A DNA stretch of 64,000 nucleotides from Albugo candida (Eukaryota; Oomycota; Peronosporomycetes; Albuginales; Albuginaceae): the NCBI GenBank assembly GCA_905220665.1, contig CAJNAR010000013.1, positions 124,001-188,000 on the forward strand, written 5' to 3'. Numbering within the stretch: the stretch's first letter is position 1; the number at the start of each line of letters is the position of its first letter. This document shows positions 31,731 through 43,839 of this stretch, one piece after another. A model generated the notes under the pieces. The model searched no databases. It was not told the DNA's origin and saw nothing but the letters and a program-made list of their open reading frames with translations. Made by a program: the position numbers and the translations under genes.

Positions 31731-33246
31731 TTATTCGATTTCACATATAGCTTGCTTGATGATCTCTGTGCATGTTTCCAGCTGATCCGGGCTGATACAA
31801 AGTGGTGGGGTCAGACGGATAATGTTACCATGAGTTGGTTTAGCAAGCAGTCCTTTATCACGAAGGAGCATGCAGAGATCCCACGCATTGGGTTTGTTCG
31901 ATCGCTCTGTGATGACAATTGCGTTCATTAATCCTTTGCCTCGGACTTCCACGAGCGCGTTGGACTCCAACCTATGACCACATCAACTACTGAGTATGTA
32001 TACTGCGATATTTTCGATCAACGTACGATCTCATATTGCTTCGGAAGGCTTCACCGAGCTTGAAGGCATTTTCTGAAAGTTTCTCATCGATCAAAACCTA
32101 GAATCAAGTATGAATGAATATGTGCATGTCATTCAAATGAGACCAACTACCTGGATCGCTGCCATTGCTACTTTGCACCCGAGAGGATTACCGCCATAGG
32201 TCGATCCATGTTGCCCGGGTTTGATGGTGAGCATAACTTGATCACTTGATAAAACAGCTGAAACAGGGTACATCCCGCCCGAAAGAGCTTTACCAAGAAC
32301 CAAGATATCTGGCTTTACATTCTCATAATCAACCGCCAACATCCTTCCCGTGCGTCCCAAGCCTGTTTGTACTTCATCAGCGATCCACAGAATGTTGTAT
32401 TTTGTGCAGAGATCTCGAATGCCTCTCAGATACCCTTCATCAGGCACAACAACTCCAGCTTCGCCTTGAATTGGTTCCACCATAAACGCTGCAATCCGAT
32501 CGCCATCTTTCTCAAAGGCGTCTTCCAGTGCCTTCAGATCGTTGAATGGAATGCATTCGAATCCCGGAAGAAAAGGACCGTAACCTTGATACGCATCCTT
32601 ATCATTTGACGATGAAATAGCGCTGATCGTCCTTCCCCAGAAATTATTCTTCGCGAAGAGGACTTTGGCCTGATTCGGTTGGACTCCCTTCACATCGTAC
32701 GCCCAACGTCTGGCCAATTTGATGGCTGTTTCCCCACCTTCCACTCCAGTATTCATAGGCAAAAGCTACGACATCTTCAGAATCCCTTTAGATATCTCAA
32801 TTAGAAGCCTTCGTACCCGATCGAATCCCAACAATTTGCTCATAAATTCTTCGTATTCACCCAAAACGTTGTTATGAAATGCACGCGAAGTCAGTGTGAG
32901 CTTTTCGGCCTGTTCCTTTAACGCATTGAGAATCACTGGATGGCAATGGCCCTGATTGACCGCCGAATAAGCACTCAGAAAATCGAAATACTCGTTGCCG
33001 TCGACATCCCATACTTTGCATCCTTTCGCGCGCTCTAAAACTACCGGTATTGGGTGGTAATTCTTCGCTCCAAATTGATTTTCACGATCAATGATCTACG
33101 CAAAAGTAGTGTGTTAAAGAGATGAAAGCGGAGGGAATCGCAACCTGTTGCGCGCGCGTAGAGATTGTAACACGTTGGAGACACGGTCGAAGCTTTTGTT
33201 GCAATTTTGAAATGGTTTTCGGTTGAAAATAGCGATTCAAAGGCAT
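31731..33246 (-). CDS. Ornithine aminotransferase
   Basis: A PLP enzyme interconverting ornithine and glutamate semialdehyde, linking arginine and proline metabolism. Five exons, 33246-33145, 33095-32817, 32765-32151, 32097-32027 and 31971-31731, with introns of 49, 51, 53 and 55 nt, give 435 residues, the usual length. Seen: [72 protein letters not shown], the PLP lysine in [16 protein letters not shown], and [15 protein letters not shown]. The N-terminus ([20 protein letters not shown]) is basic and free of acids, consistent with mitochondrial import. Confidence 0.94.
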
Positions 33247-33451
33247 GATTTCCACTGCACGAGAACGAAAATGCCTGTGGGCATATAACGGCTCGAAAAG
33301 CTATTCTCGTGCGCTATAATATACCATAATATCATATCGTGCGACTATAGGATCGTGATTATAGTATAGCATGTTCCGGCTAGATCTTGTCATTGGCTGA
33401 AATAGACGTGAAATACTTTCTAACGATAAGTTCTCCATCAGGTCGATTATA
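33247..33451. promoter_or_regulatory. Divergent promoter region, ornithine aminotransferase/XRN1
   Basis: 205 bp between two start codons on opposite strands. An AT-rich run (TATAATATACCATAATATCA) near 33316-33335 and a second one near 33361 could serve as core promoter elements. This is inferred from position and composition only. Confidence 0.4.
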
Positions 33452-36400
33452 ATGGGAATTCCTCGCTTTTATGCTTACATTTCGGAGCGGTATCCGCTCA
33501 TCAATCAGACTATATCAGGCCTTTCCCTTCTTCCGGAATTTGACTGTTTTTATCTCGATATGAACGGAATTCTACACGTTTGTACACATAATAATAATCA
33601 TTCCGATGATACTTCCCCTGCTACTTTCGAGGAACAATTCCAAGCAATTGTCCGCTATTTGGATCGACTCGTGACGTGCATTGTAAAGCCGAAAAAGCTC
33701 GTGTACCTCGCAATTGACGGTGTGGCTCCACGTGCAAAGCTTAATCAGCAGCGATCACGACGATTTCGTGCAGGTTTGGAGCGACAAGAAAAGGTCAAAG
33801 AATTAGCATCGGAAATGGAAAAGAATGGAACGAATTTGTCTAAAAACGATATTTTTGACAGTAATTGTATCACGCCCGGAACAGAATTTCTGGAGAGAAT
33901 ATCCGAGCAATTAATTTACTTTATACGTCACAAGATCAAAAATGATCCGTTGTGGACACGCTTGGAAGTTTATTTTTCTGGAAGTGAGGTTCCCGGTGAA
34001 GGAGAGCATAAGATTATGGATTTCATACGGCAAAGGAAAATGTCGGCGGGGTATGAGCCTAATCTTCGGCATTGTATGTACGGAAGCGATGCCGATTTGA
34101 TGTTATTGAGTCTGATGACACATGAGCCTCACTTTACGCTCATCCGTGAGCATGTGGACTGGGGATCGGGAAGTTCCAGGTCAAAGGGAAAAATCAGCGT
34201 TGCTGAAAAGAAGAAAATTCAGGAAGATCAATGGCAGCTCGTGCATTTATCTCTGTTTCGCGAGTATTTGATGATGGAAATGCGAGTCAAATATCCTCAA
34301 GGTGGTCAAGTTCAAATCGATAAAAGGCGAGATGGAGAGCGAATGATTGACGACTTTATTTTCTTGACATTTTTATTCGGAAATGATTTCATTCCCCACT
34401 CACCGACTTTGGAAATTCGTGAGAATGCAATTCCAATTCTTCTGAAGGTATATCGAGAGCTCTTAGACGAACAGAATTCGGTCCAATATTTGACCGATAG
34501 TGGAAAGCTGGTCAATGTGGAATTGCTGCAAGCTTTGTTCATCAAGATTGGCAATATGGAAGAGGAGATTCTGAGTAAGCGTGCGGAAGAAGAGCGAAAG
34601 AAACGGAAAAGTCGACATTACCGTAATGACAAACGTCAAGCCATTGACACGCAAGTCACGTCAATTGCCATAAGTGGCGATCTGGATGAAGAAGAAGGTG
34701 CTGAAATTGAGTTCGCACTTGCTTTGGACCAAGAAGTCGATGCTGATTCTCAAGACGAGTATGAAGATGATGCGCCAGAACTTTTGACTTTGAGTGGGAC
34801 CGAGAGCTTCCAGGACACCAAATGGACGTATTATGAGCGCAAATTCGGGATACACCGTGGTGATGGAGATGCTGGTAATTGCGATCTACAGGAAGTTCGA
34901 AAGAATTTCCTAGAGGCTTTGGTTTGGTGTTTGGCGTATTACTTCCAAGGCCCGCCTTCTTGGTCATGGTACTATCCGCATCATTACTCGCCGATGATTT
35001 CCGATCTCACAGGAATCGCAGACATCATGAAAGATATCTCCTTTTCTTGTGTGTCAGACACAGGCATTGTGGACGGTCCATTGCTTCCATTCGAGCAGCT
35101 TCTCGCGAATCTTCCTTCATCGAGTGCTCATTTGGTACCAAAATCTTTCCAATTTCTGATGCAATCGCCACTTTCGCCTATCAAGCACTTTTATCCTGCA
35201 ACATTTGAAGTCGATATGGAAGGAAAACGGAATGATTGGGAAGGTGTGAATGTTCTCCCGTTCATCGATATCGAGCAATTACGAGCAGCAATTCTGCAAC
35301 ATTGTCCCGTCGACCAGCTGACGGAAGTCGAACGCAAGCGGAATCGGCTCCAGCTGCACGCGTTGAAAATCGTTCACGATGAAAAGGCTTTGGAAACGGT
35401 GAAATCGAGTCTTCGAGGCAAATCTGGGTTTCCAGATATTGTTCCGTGTCATTCTCGCGTTGAGAAATATTCAGCAGCTTCCATCCAAGCAACAAAATTA
35501 TTCCACGGAAGCTATCAAAGTCGACTTTTGCCCAACGTGAAGCTTCCTCTTCCCGGCTTTCCGTCATTTTACACAACTCTGACGGAATCTTGTCGGGTTG
35601 AATGCGTCTCCATAAATTGCTTTGGATTTCCGTCACGTAAAGAGACTTTGGTTGTGCGAGTTGCTACTTCGGCACAAATGTCTATTCCTTCTGAGCAGCT
35701 TCTTGGGTCCAATGTGAATGTCAATTGGCCGCATTTACACGAGGCATTTGTCGTTGGAGTTAGCACGGCCGCAGAGGAGTGTCGTTCCATCAAACAAGGC
35801 AAACATGGACCAGAAGTAATTCATAGGGTCGATCACGATACTCATGGACGGAAGGAATGGGAAAAGTATACGAAAGCGGAAGGCCTCAAGTATCTTCGCG
35901 GTCGAGGTATTCCCGGGACGGGTGGAATCGATTTAGGTGGGATCACCAAATGTGTTCATGTACGGCTGCTGGAAGGAATTGTGCGAGATGCAAATGGATG
36001 TGTGAAAAAGATCTTTGGTAAAGACGAAACATTATTGCCTTTCCAATTGCTCGTGCTCCAGGACACGATACCCGGAGATGTTGGATTGCATGAGATTGGA
36101 CCGCTTGCTATAGAAGAGCAATTCCCCATTACTTGTCAAGTTCTCATTACAGCTGGAAAATGGCTCGGATGTCCCGGTGTCGTGAGAGGCTTTGAAAACG
36201 GGAAAATCAAAGTTGAAATCCATGAAATCGATCGGGAACCACCTTTTGGATACAACATAGCAGCACAATTATGCGATCACTATGTCTCCGGACACGAAGC
36301 TGCCCACCGTCTTGGGATCTCTAAAAATGTGCTTGGTATTTTGACTGGAAGTTTCTGTGTAATGGACGTAGAGCTTGGACTGAAGCTTCATTCGTATCGT

Positions 36401-37951
36401 GAATATATTCTTCCGGGATATTGTCGTCTAGTAGAAGCGCCCAACCATTCGGGAAGGAATGCGCAACCTCGTCACAAGAAAGAAAATGGTGCGTCTGTGT
36501 GGCGTAGTGGTGATACGATCAAGATCCTGGGGAGCACGGAATCGATGAAGGATAAGAAGTACCAAAGTAGAGACAATGACAGAGATATTGGCGGATGCAG
36601 GACATTCTGGGAGTATTCCGAGCGTGCACTAGCACTGCTTGGTGAATATGTGTGCGCATTTCCATCATTCGTACGCAATCTCGAGCATCTCAGCCCCAGC
36701 CAGGTACGAAGAGCTTCTCTCCAACTGTTTGGAACGGATGATGTTGATCTGGCTCAGAAGGCTGCAAGCGAAATTGCAACTTGGGTCGAATCCAAAAAGG
36801 TGAATCTCCAATACTCTCCTGTTGATTCTCAACACGTCTCGCTGGAAGCCATGCAGGCGATCGAATCTGCCGGGAGCGCTCGACTCGCTGAATTAGAACG
36901 ACATATCTCCAAAAAGAATCGGAATAAAACGCATTTGCTGCCTCGAGCTCATTTGTTTGTACCGAATTCGCATTGCAATCAAGATGTAACAGGCGTCGAG
37001 GTCTCGAAGCATGCTTCAGCAAATCGAGGTGCACCGGTCATTGGCGATCGCGTCGTCAATATATGCGCCCGTGAGGTTCCTATGGGATATCGAGGCACAG
37101 TGGTGGCAACTTTTGTGAGCACAAAATGCGTCGAAGTGCTATTTGACCAAAGGTTTATCGGGGGAGAGGCATTGCATGGCACCAAATCGACCGATCGAGG
37201 GAAAATCGTTCCATGGAATAATTTGCTGTGTGTGAGTAAGCCGCCTGAATCGCATCGTACATTCCATCCCGATATAGCAAGGAAGGCTCACCATCCGCGA
37301 GCAGATGCTAAGAGCACAAATAGCGTGAACTCGACTCGGAAAGAAGTGCAGAAAGAGAATACGAAACCACAAGAAGCCGTACCTGTCCACATCCAAGCAC
37401 CAATGCACGTACCTGAGCCACCAGATCCAGAAAAGATGAAGCAAATATTAGAAATGGGCAAGGGTGAAGAGCTTAAGCATATCAAAAAACTTCTGACGCC
37501 GCCGCAGACGACTCTCAAAGCATCAGCTTTGGCATGGAAGCCTCCGCGCGGACTCGCATCCTTTGCCCCGCGTACTCAAAGAAACGCTCCGTCAATCCCA
37601 ACTTATAAGCCTCATCCGGTACCTCTGAATGAAAATGCGCCACCGGCGCCATCTCAAACCTTTTTCTGCTATAATGGGGCTTTGGATCGGTCTGTGCAAG
37701 TTGATCAACAACGTCGAAAAGCGCCGACCAATATACCAACTTCGAAAACGATTGGTGACAGTGCAAGTGAACGAAAGCGTCAACCAGCGAAGCATTTGGC
37801 TGTAAATGGCGCAAAGCCTCCGGCACACAACAAATGGATTGCCAAGACGAGTCACACTCATGATGGAACGGACGGTACGGCTGGAGGCACTGAAAAAGTC
37901 TTGTTGTCTCCTGCGCTCTTGCAGGAACAGAATAAGAAACGATCCGAATAG
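33452..37951 (+). CDS. XRN1: 5'-3' exoribonuclease XRN1
   Basis: A 1499-residue single-exon cytoplasmic exonuclease that degrades decapped mRNA. The N-terminus MGIPRFYAYISERYP matches the family start. Acidic catalytic residues lie in YLDMNGILH (Asp36), YLAIDGVAPRAK (Asp89), SGSEVPGEGEHKIMDFIR, YGSDADLMLLSL and FGNDFIPHSPTLEI. The conserved second region has WTYYERKFG and ALVWCLAYYFQGPPSWSWYY. The C-terminal half carries the XRN1-type PAZ/Tudor/SH3-like region (GDRVVNICAREVPMGYRGTV) and a Pro-rich disordered tail. Length and tail separate it from nuclear XRN2. It converges on exportin-6 with a 64-bp gap. Confidence 0.96.
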   Translation: MGIPRFYAYISERYPLINQTISGLSLLPEFDCFYLDMNGILHVCTHNNNHSDDTSPATFEEQFQAIVRYLDRLVTCIVKPKKLVYLAIDGVAPRAKLNQQRSRRFRAGLERQEKVKELASEMEKNGTNLSKNDIFDSNCITPGTEFLERISEQLIYFIRHKIKNDPLWTRLEVYFSGSEVPGEGEHKIMDFIRQRKMSAGYEPNLRHCMYGSDADLMLLSLMTHEPHFTLIREHVDWGSGSSRSKGKISVAEKKKIQEDQWQLVHLSLFREYLMMEMRVKYPQGGQVQIDKRRDGERMIDDFIFLTFLFGNDFIPHSPTLEIRENAIPILLKVYRELLDEQNSVQYLTDSGKLVNVELLQALFIKIGNMEEEILSKRAEEERKKRKSRHYRNDKRQAIDTQVTSIAISGDLDEEEGAEIEFALALDQEVDADSQDEYEDDAPELLTLSGTESFQDTKWTYYERKFGIHRGDGDAGNCDLQEVRKNFLEALVWCLAYYFQGPPSWSWYYPHHYSPMISDLTGIADIMKDISFSCVSDTGIVDGPLLPFEQLLANLPSSSAHLVPKSFQFLMQSPLSPIKHFYPATFEVDMEGKRNDWEGVNVLPFIDIEQLRAAILQHCPVDQLTEVERKRNRLQLHALKIVHDEKALETVKSSLRGKSGFPDIVPCHSRVEKYSAASIQATKLFHGSYQSRLLPNVKLPLPGFPSFYTTLTESCRVECVSINCFGFPSRKETLVVRVATSAQMSIPSEQLLGSNVNVNWPHLHEAFVVGVSTAAEECRSIKQGKHGPEVIHRVDHDTHGRKEWEKYTKAEGLKYLRGRGIPGTGGIDLGGITKCVHVRLLEGIVRDANGCVKKIFGKDETLLPFQLLVLQDTIPGDVGLHEIGPLAIEEQFPITCQVLITAGKWLGCPGVVRGFENGKIKVEIHEIDREPPFGYNIAAQLCDHYVSGHEAAHRLGISKNVLGILTGSFCVMDVELGLKLHSYREYILPGYCRLVEAPNHSGRNAQPRHKKENGASVWRSGDTIKILGSTESMKDKKYQSRDNDRDIGGCRTFWEYSERALALLGEYVCAFPSFVRNLEHLSPSQVRRASLQLFGTDDVDLAQKAASEIATWVESKKVNLQYSPVDSQHVSLEAMQAIESAGSARLAELERHISKKNRNKTHLLPRAHLFVPNSHCNQDVTGVEVSKHASANRGAPVIGDRVVNICAREVPMGYRGTVVATFVSTKCVEVLFDQRFIGGEALHGTKSTDRGKIVPWNNLLCVSKPPESHRTFHPDIARKAHHPRADAKSTNSVNSTRKEVQKENTKPQEAVPVHIQAPMHVPEPPDPEKMKQILEMGKGEELKHIKKLLTPPQTTLKASALAWKPPRGLASFAPRTQRNAPSIPTYKPHPVPLNENAPPAPSQTFFCYNGALDRSVQVDQQRRKAPTNIPTSKTIGDSASERKRQPAKHLAVNGAKPPAHNKWIAKTSHTHDGTDGTAGGTEKVLLSPALLQEQNKKRSE

Positions 37952-38015
37952 GAGAATTGCTTTAATTGTAGCTGAAATTTTGATCTGTAAGCTATCGAAT
38001 GAAAAAGTGATGTGA

Positions 38016-41000
38016 TCAAATCGGTTCCTGAGCTTGTAACACCCGGATATCGTTCACGAAATCGACGAGTTCTTGCGAGAAAGTGGAGAGATCGACCTGA
38101 CCGCTCCATTGCAAACATGGATCCGCTTGTTGAGAGATCGCTTCCAATTGGGCCGGTGTGAGTATTTGTTTCGTAACCGATGGAATGAAGCGTTGATAAA
38201 AGTCGCCAAAATCTGCTCCGGCCAGTCTGTGGAAGATTCTGATGAGCTCATCGCGGAGAAGGTTCATTTCTCCATTCAAAAGTACGAGTAGAAGCGTTGA
38301 CATAAATTCTGTGCGCAATTCCTCTTGAAAGCCCTTGAAACGGAACAAATTGTGTGCTTCATCAATACGATGCAATGTGAGTAACACTTGGCGACATAAT
38401 CTCGGTGACAGCGAACTTGCTTGCTGGGATTGCGGTGATGTTTGGTCATGGACTTTGAAGGAACTTCCAAGGATATTCGCTAGACTCCCCAATAGAGAGT
38501 GAAAATAAGTCTTTGCTGCGTCGGAAACGAAAACACGATCTCTACGGCCTTCACTATTGAATGTGGTTCCGGAAACGACGAAAAACCGAAAGTGTTGGAG
38601 GAAGAGTTGTTCCACAAGCGACACATAGTAAGCTAGGATAACGCTTTCACTCTCCGCATGAAAGAAAATCGTCTACAGGCAATGTATCAGCAGCAGTACG
38701 GAAACCGGGTTCCTATACGAACCTGTCTGAGCGGTCCAAAACACAAGTCCAAAATGTTTTGCACAAACGCTGCAAATACAGTTGTCGGTTCGGCCAGAAC
38801 GATGGTTAAAAGCTTCAAAAGGCCACAGATCGCAATCACACCAGCGGTCCCTTGCTGCTGGAGACTATAAGAACATAATGGTGTTACCATCAGTACGTTA
38901 CGAAAGCTGAAAGAATGTAAGCGTACATGAGGCCAAGTTGAACGTCTTCAAAGATACTCACAAAAGTCTGCATGATTGTGGCGACGCGATCCTTTTGCAT
39001 CTCTTTTCGGATGGATTTCAATAGCTGCGCATAGAGCCGAATGATCTCATTGACCACTTTAAGCCCATGCTTAACATTTCGCTGAGTCGTCGATCCGTCC
39101 TGTGCCTTGTCGCCGGACCTTCTGATTGCCATAAAATACGTCGTCAAAAGCGATAATAATGCCGGAAATATGGATTCATATGCCTCAAAAAAGGCATCTT
39201 TTGCAAGTTTTGGTTTGGTCTCAATGGATGCTGCTAGACGGCATACCAAACGGCAATCGCGTTGAATCTGGAGCATGATAGTGTGTTCGAAAACGCGATG
39301 TTCATTTTGTTGTAGAATCAAAGCTGCTGTTTCAATTCCTTCGCGAATTGGTAACACCAGAGAGCCATATGCTTGACCCCAATGTTGTTGCAGTGCTGCA
39401 CCTCCCGTGGTCATTCCTGCAACAGGATAGTTTGACTTCAATGAGATAGCTGAATCGATGATAGAATTGGACATGGCGGTGTACAAGTCTCCTTGTATCG
39501 ATAAAGGTAGGCTCTGACTGAAGCGATGGATATTCTTCTCTAATTCCACCATTGTTGGTACATACCGAAGGTCATCGTACGTCACAATATATCCAAGATG
39601 AGCAAGTACTTGGAGTGCTGAATGCATTATGACGTGCGGAGATGGAACAATAGTCGAATCCAAAGTCCGTAAAACGATTTGGAGCAGCCTCTCGGACAAT
39701 TTGCAGAGCTCTTGTTTAGCTTGAGTCTGAGCATTCGGATCAATCTTTTGCTGACGTAAAAAGTAATCGGCACAACCACTCAGACACACACGTAAACAGG
39801 TAAGCGCTTCACACAGCAACTCCACATAAGCGTCACCACGAGTATGCAATCGATGCTCGACTGCATACTCACCAAGGGCTAGAAAAAGCTGCAAGATTTT
39901 CCATGCCGTGTACATTTGCTCGTGACTCAGTCCATCTTGACGTGAGGTATACTGTGCGCAAACGCTTGCTAAAACAGCACAATTGGTCGTAAGATCCCGC
40001 ACAGACGATCTTTCTTGAATCCACGTTTCGCTTTGAGGGGTAGGAAGGGATTTATCGTGGATTTGAAACAGAAATAGCTGACATGCCCCTTCAACACGAG
40101 GTAGTACATGATCTAATATTGGCAGTGTGCAACTGGGAAAAGCAGCAATTCGTTGTACCAAGGCAACACAATCAACTATAAACTGCTTCCGTTCTGATAG
40201 TTCAGTCGTCGTTCTGTTCTCGCTGTCTTCACTTTGTTGGGTCCTGTTCGTCTCCAAGTCATTCGCCATATTCACCATGTTTGCTGCTTGAGCCAAATCC
40301 TGCAGAGAACAGGGCGTGTTCGAATCAACCCTTTGATCATTGTCACCGCTGAGTTCAAAGACCGCATCTAAACTGCTTGTCTTCAACGTTAGATTGTCAT
40401 CATCTTCATTATCTTCTTCCTCATCATCCAGCTTCATCAGTTGCTCGTAATTACTCGCGTAATTCATCCGCTCCATGATGTGTAACATCACGTTAACAAG
40501 ACCAGCTTCATACGCCGCAAACACCCTCTGTACTTCTTCGTTGGAGGCTTCTTCTTCCTGCTTTGCTTCCTCTAAATACCCCACAAAGACCTCCCACACC
40601 CGAAGGCAGTTCAAAAACCCATCGATATTGCGCTGTTTTATTGTCACTTGAGCCACCAAGCCTAGAAAGTCTGGCAATATGTGCTTGGTCGATGGGTCCT
40701 GCAAACGCCTGATGTGCTGACTTAAGAATGAATTGACCAGCTCACAAAGCTTTGTCCAGTACTCATCGTCAATTGTCATTTTGTTGACTTGGCCTGACAT
40801 TTCTGTAATTTCTTTAAAAGCAGATAATGTTGCCTGTAACAATGTGCAGATGCACACAAGTACATGATTCAGAATTTGCGGTAAAAGTTCCGGTTTAAAG
40901 CGCTTTCCAGCAATCTCAATCAGCGCTTGTAGAGCGAATACACTTGAAGCACAGGTGCTAGTTGAAATTCCACGCGGTGTCTCCATATGAGTTTGATAGT

Positions 41001-41808
41001 TTACAGCAGCTTTAAATATTAAGGTAAACCACTCTATATCCATTTGTTCGGACAATGGAGCCCAAGTGCAACCATGAATGATGGTCTGTAAAATGACAAC
41101 TGCAACTTGATCTTGCTCGTCCCATGAGCCAAACGGAATGGTTTGGACAATTGGATGAGAATTCTGTAAGTTATTATGTATGCAAGCATTTAAAATAAAA
41201 TGTAAGCTCGACAGCAAGGACGGGAATGCGTGCTTCAATTGCGCTTGAGCGTGCCGTTTTACTTGCGCGAAAACCAAAGCATTATCGCGCCCAAATTCAT
41301 CGACAAGAACTTCAACCAAATGTAGACCACATAATAGATAATTGAGATTAGGATCTCTTAGTAAGGTTTCGATGGATAACATGAAATCAGGCCATGTGTT
41401 ATGATGTACGCTTTGCCATTCGTAGCGCGCAATATCGACCAGAACTTTACGCACTTTGCGAAGCGCAAAGGATGTGGACGTTGACTTTGTGCATCGAAGC
41501 ATAAAATCCCATAGAAATTGTCGGATTTGTGCTTTTTGTTCATGCGAAATCTGACGTACACTTGTCCAGCGCCGCGCCACGAGCTCCTCGATGGTTGTGA
41601 CAGCAAACCATAACAGGTATTCATTGCTGGAGGTCGTTAAAATCTGGACAAGGATTGGAAACACATTGGCAGTAGCACTTTGCTTCCATTGAATAAGTTC
41701 TTGTTCCAGTCGAGTCTTTTGTTCAAACGGTGTAAGAGGATTCATCACATCTGATACGATATTTTCCAAATGAGCGATAACGTCGGAATCATTGCCAATC
41801 GATTGCAT
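38016..41808 (-). CDS. XPO6: Exportin-6 (importin-beta family)
   Basis: A nuclear export receptor for actin-profilin in animals. Three exons, 41808-38927, 38864-38723 and 38672-38016, with introns of 62 and 50 nt, give 1226 residues (human protein about 1125). Evidence for XPO6 rather than another exportin comes from three places. The N-terminal HEAT region (SSNEYLLWFAVTTIEELVAR, RKVRKVLVDIARYEW) and the middle (NIDGFLNCLRVWEVFVGYLE) match the family pattern. Splicing yields LGLILQQQGTAGVIAICGLL, followed by the C-terminal ADFGDFYQRFIPSV and FSQELVDFVNDIRVL. An acidic insertion (DDEEEDNEDDDN) is near residue 460. ARP2, another actin-related gene, lies 9 kb away. Confidence 0.82.
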
Positions 41809-42037
41809 GCTCTATCGATTTCTCCTTGCAAATAACAGCAACACTTAACCGAGACGTTTCACCAGTTGTAAACCGGTAGATGTGGTCATCATAGAGATAC
41901 GTCTCACAAATGGGTACGATGCAGCATAACTCATTAACCAACAGTCTTAGCTTTTGACTGGTGAGCATAAAAATCGAAACCTTTATAAAGAGTTTATTAC
42001 AATTAGCCATACGTGCTGCTATTTAATGAATTTCTAG

Positions 42038-42640
42038 CTATGATATGAAATATATAAGTAATTGAACATCGCTCGGATGCCATTCGGTTGCATTGAGCGT
42101 CGCTTTCACATCATCTGTATCGATTCGAGAGGTAACGTCTGATGGACTATCTACTGGTGTTGGGCTGTAGGGCTGCTTGTGTATACTGTTAAGGCTATGA
42201 TCGCATGGAAATTTGTCACTTTCAATGTGCGAGACTTTCCACAACTTTCGCCGGCAGTCCTTTACTTTTTCGTCGAAATAAGCGACACCCGAATCGTTCT
42301 TTTCGACTTCCTCGGCCGTATCGTGATTCAACATTGTCGACTGCAGAACTGCTTGTCCATGGCTCCAAGATCCGTCGAGAGGCTGATACTGTGAGAGTAG
42401 AGGTTCGTGAATCATATTTATGTCTATAAACGACACTTGTTTTTTTCGTTGTCGAATCAGTTTCCTTCGAAGAGCTCGTTGTCTACGGTGTTTAAGATCG
42501 CTTCTCCGTTTGGTCTGATTCTGCAGTTTGCGATGATACTCACAGAGCCGTAATAATTTCCCATTAGGTTTCTGTGCTCGTTCATTCGGACAGCGGCCGG
42601 TCTTGTATGAGCATAATTGTTTGGATCGGGCGTTCATCAT
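42038..42640 (-). CDS. Uncharacterised protein with conserved Cys/His basic motif
   Basis: 200 residues. The frame extends to 42688 without an ATG, so the Met pair at 42640 is the likely start. Just after it come spaced Cys and His (LCSYKTGRC, then LCEYHRKLQNQTKRRSDLKH), a Cx(7)C...Cx(2)H arrangement followed by a basic helix (RRQRALRRKLIRQRKK). This looks like a small zinc-binding, possibly nucleic-acid-binding module. I recall similar motifs in uncharacterised oomycete proteins but cannot name a family. The remainder is Ser/Asp-rich and probably disordered. A nuclear role is a guess. Confidence 0.65.
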   Translation of the reverse strand: MMNARSKQLCSYKTGRCPNERAQKPNGKLLRLCEYHRKLQNQTKRRSDLKHRRQRALRRKLIRQRKKQVSFIDINMIHEPLLSQYQPLDGSWSHGQAVLQSTMLNHDTAEEVEKNDSGVAYFDEKVKDCRRKLWKVSHIESDKFPCDHSLNSIHKQPYSPTPVDSPSDVTSRIDTDDVKATLNATEWHPSDVQLLIYFIS

Positions 42641-43839
42641 AGCGACAATTACTCTAAGCGCTAATGGAGCAGAGTCAAGACTGATCAACCGACCCAGCTG
42701 GTTGCAAATTTCTCACTGAAGAGTACTCGTGTCTCCAACTATAGTATTTTCGATTTTCTATATACTATCTCTTGAGGCCATCTATGTATTTCTACCTTTT
42801 TGCCCTTTCTGATGTACTGTGAATTCGTCATTCATGCGTAATTGAGCGCATTTAGTCAATGAAAAGCTTGCGTCAACAGTTTTTCCATAATGTTAGCTGA
42901 TACTCTCTAGGCTACATAAGCGACATTCGTCTCAAGCAGGCGCGCCGTCATTTTTATCAAAAGCGCTTGAATTACCGACATAGATACGTTATGTATGCAT
43001 TCTTTATATGGTATTCACTACCGGTGGATCGAAATAAAAGGCTGTCAACTATCAACGGGGAACAATGAATGCAATATGGCAGCTTTAGACACGTTCGGAG
43101 TGTTGTCGAGTAGCGAAAGTACAAGTGATTCATTTTAAATGACGATAGCGCACTGTCTTTGCGCGTTCGCGACCTGTCGCAAGGTGCTTCAAGGGTTATT
43201 AATAGAGAGTAAAATATAGAATTTACAATTGTCTGATATATCTTGCGTCAGTAATACCATGCTTCTTATAATGTATTTCTGGCAGTCACTTGACAGAAAG
43301 CATCGCTCCCAACTATACTATATACAAAATACCCTCGATTTGGGCCACATATATGCAAGCGCAAGATTGACTTTATGTGCGACCCTCAAGCGAATGGGAA
43401 CATACGTAGATCATACATAATATTACACACAGACACAATGACGTCAGCATAAGTCGACAACTTTTTCGCTTTCGATAAAAGTGTACTGATCCGTGGATCA
43501 ATTTGAGACTAGACAATCATTCTCGTAAGTAAACGACGAAAAAGAAACTGCAATTTTAAGCGCGCGATATTTTCAGTACTCAAAATGTAGCGGTAGCAGA
43601 AAGCAAAAGCATACTGTTGAGCGCCAAAATGATATTTTGATGCAGTAGGTAGGTTGTTTGATACTGTAAAAAAATACAGTGTTATGATATTTAATCAGTC
43701 GTGAGTTTACATGGCGATACAGTAAGATGTCAGGCGCGGGACACTTGAAGGACCATTTTCAATGAATGACAACAGGATTCGCTGATTGATGTGTTTGATA
43801 AACGGCATCACCATCATTCTGTGATAGGTGTATAAACTT
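42641..43839. other. Intergenic region, nothing recognised
   Basis: About 1.2 kb between the divergently transcribed Cys/His protein and enkurin genes. It should hold both promoters. Only frames shorter than 65 codons occur. A weak hairpin (ACTGTA..TACAGT around an A-run) is near 43663-43681. No RNA gene identified. Confidence 0.5.
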
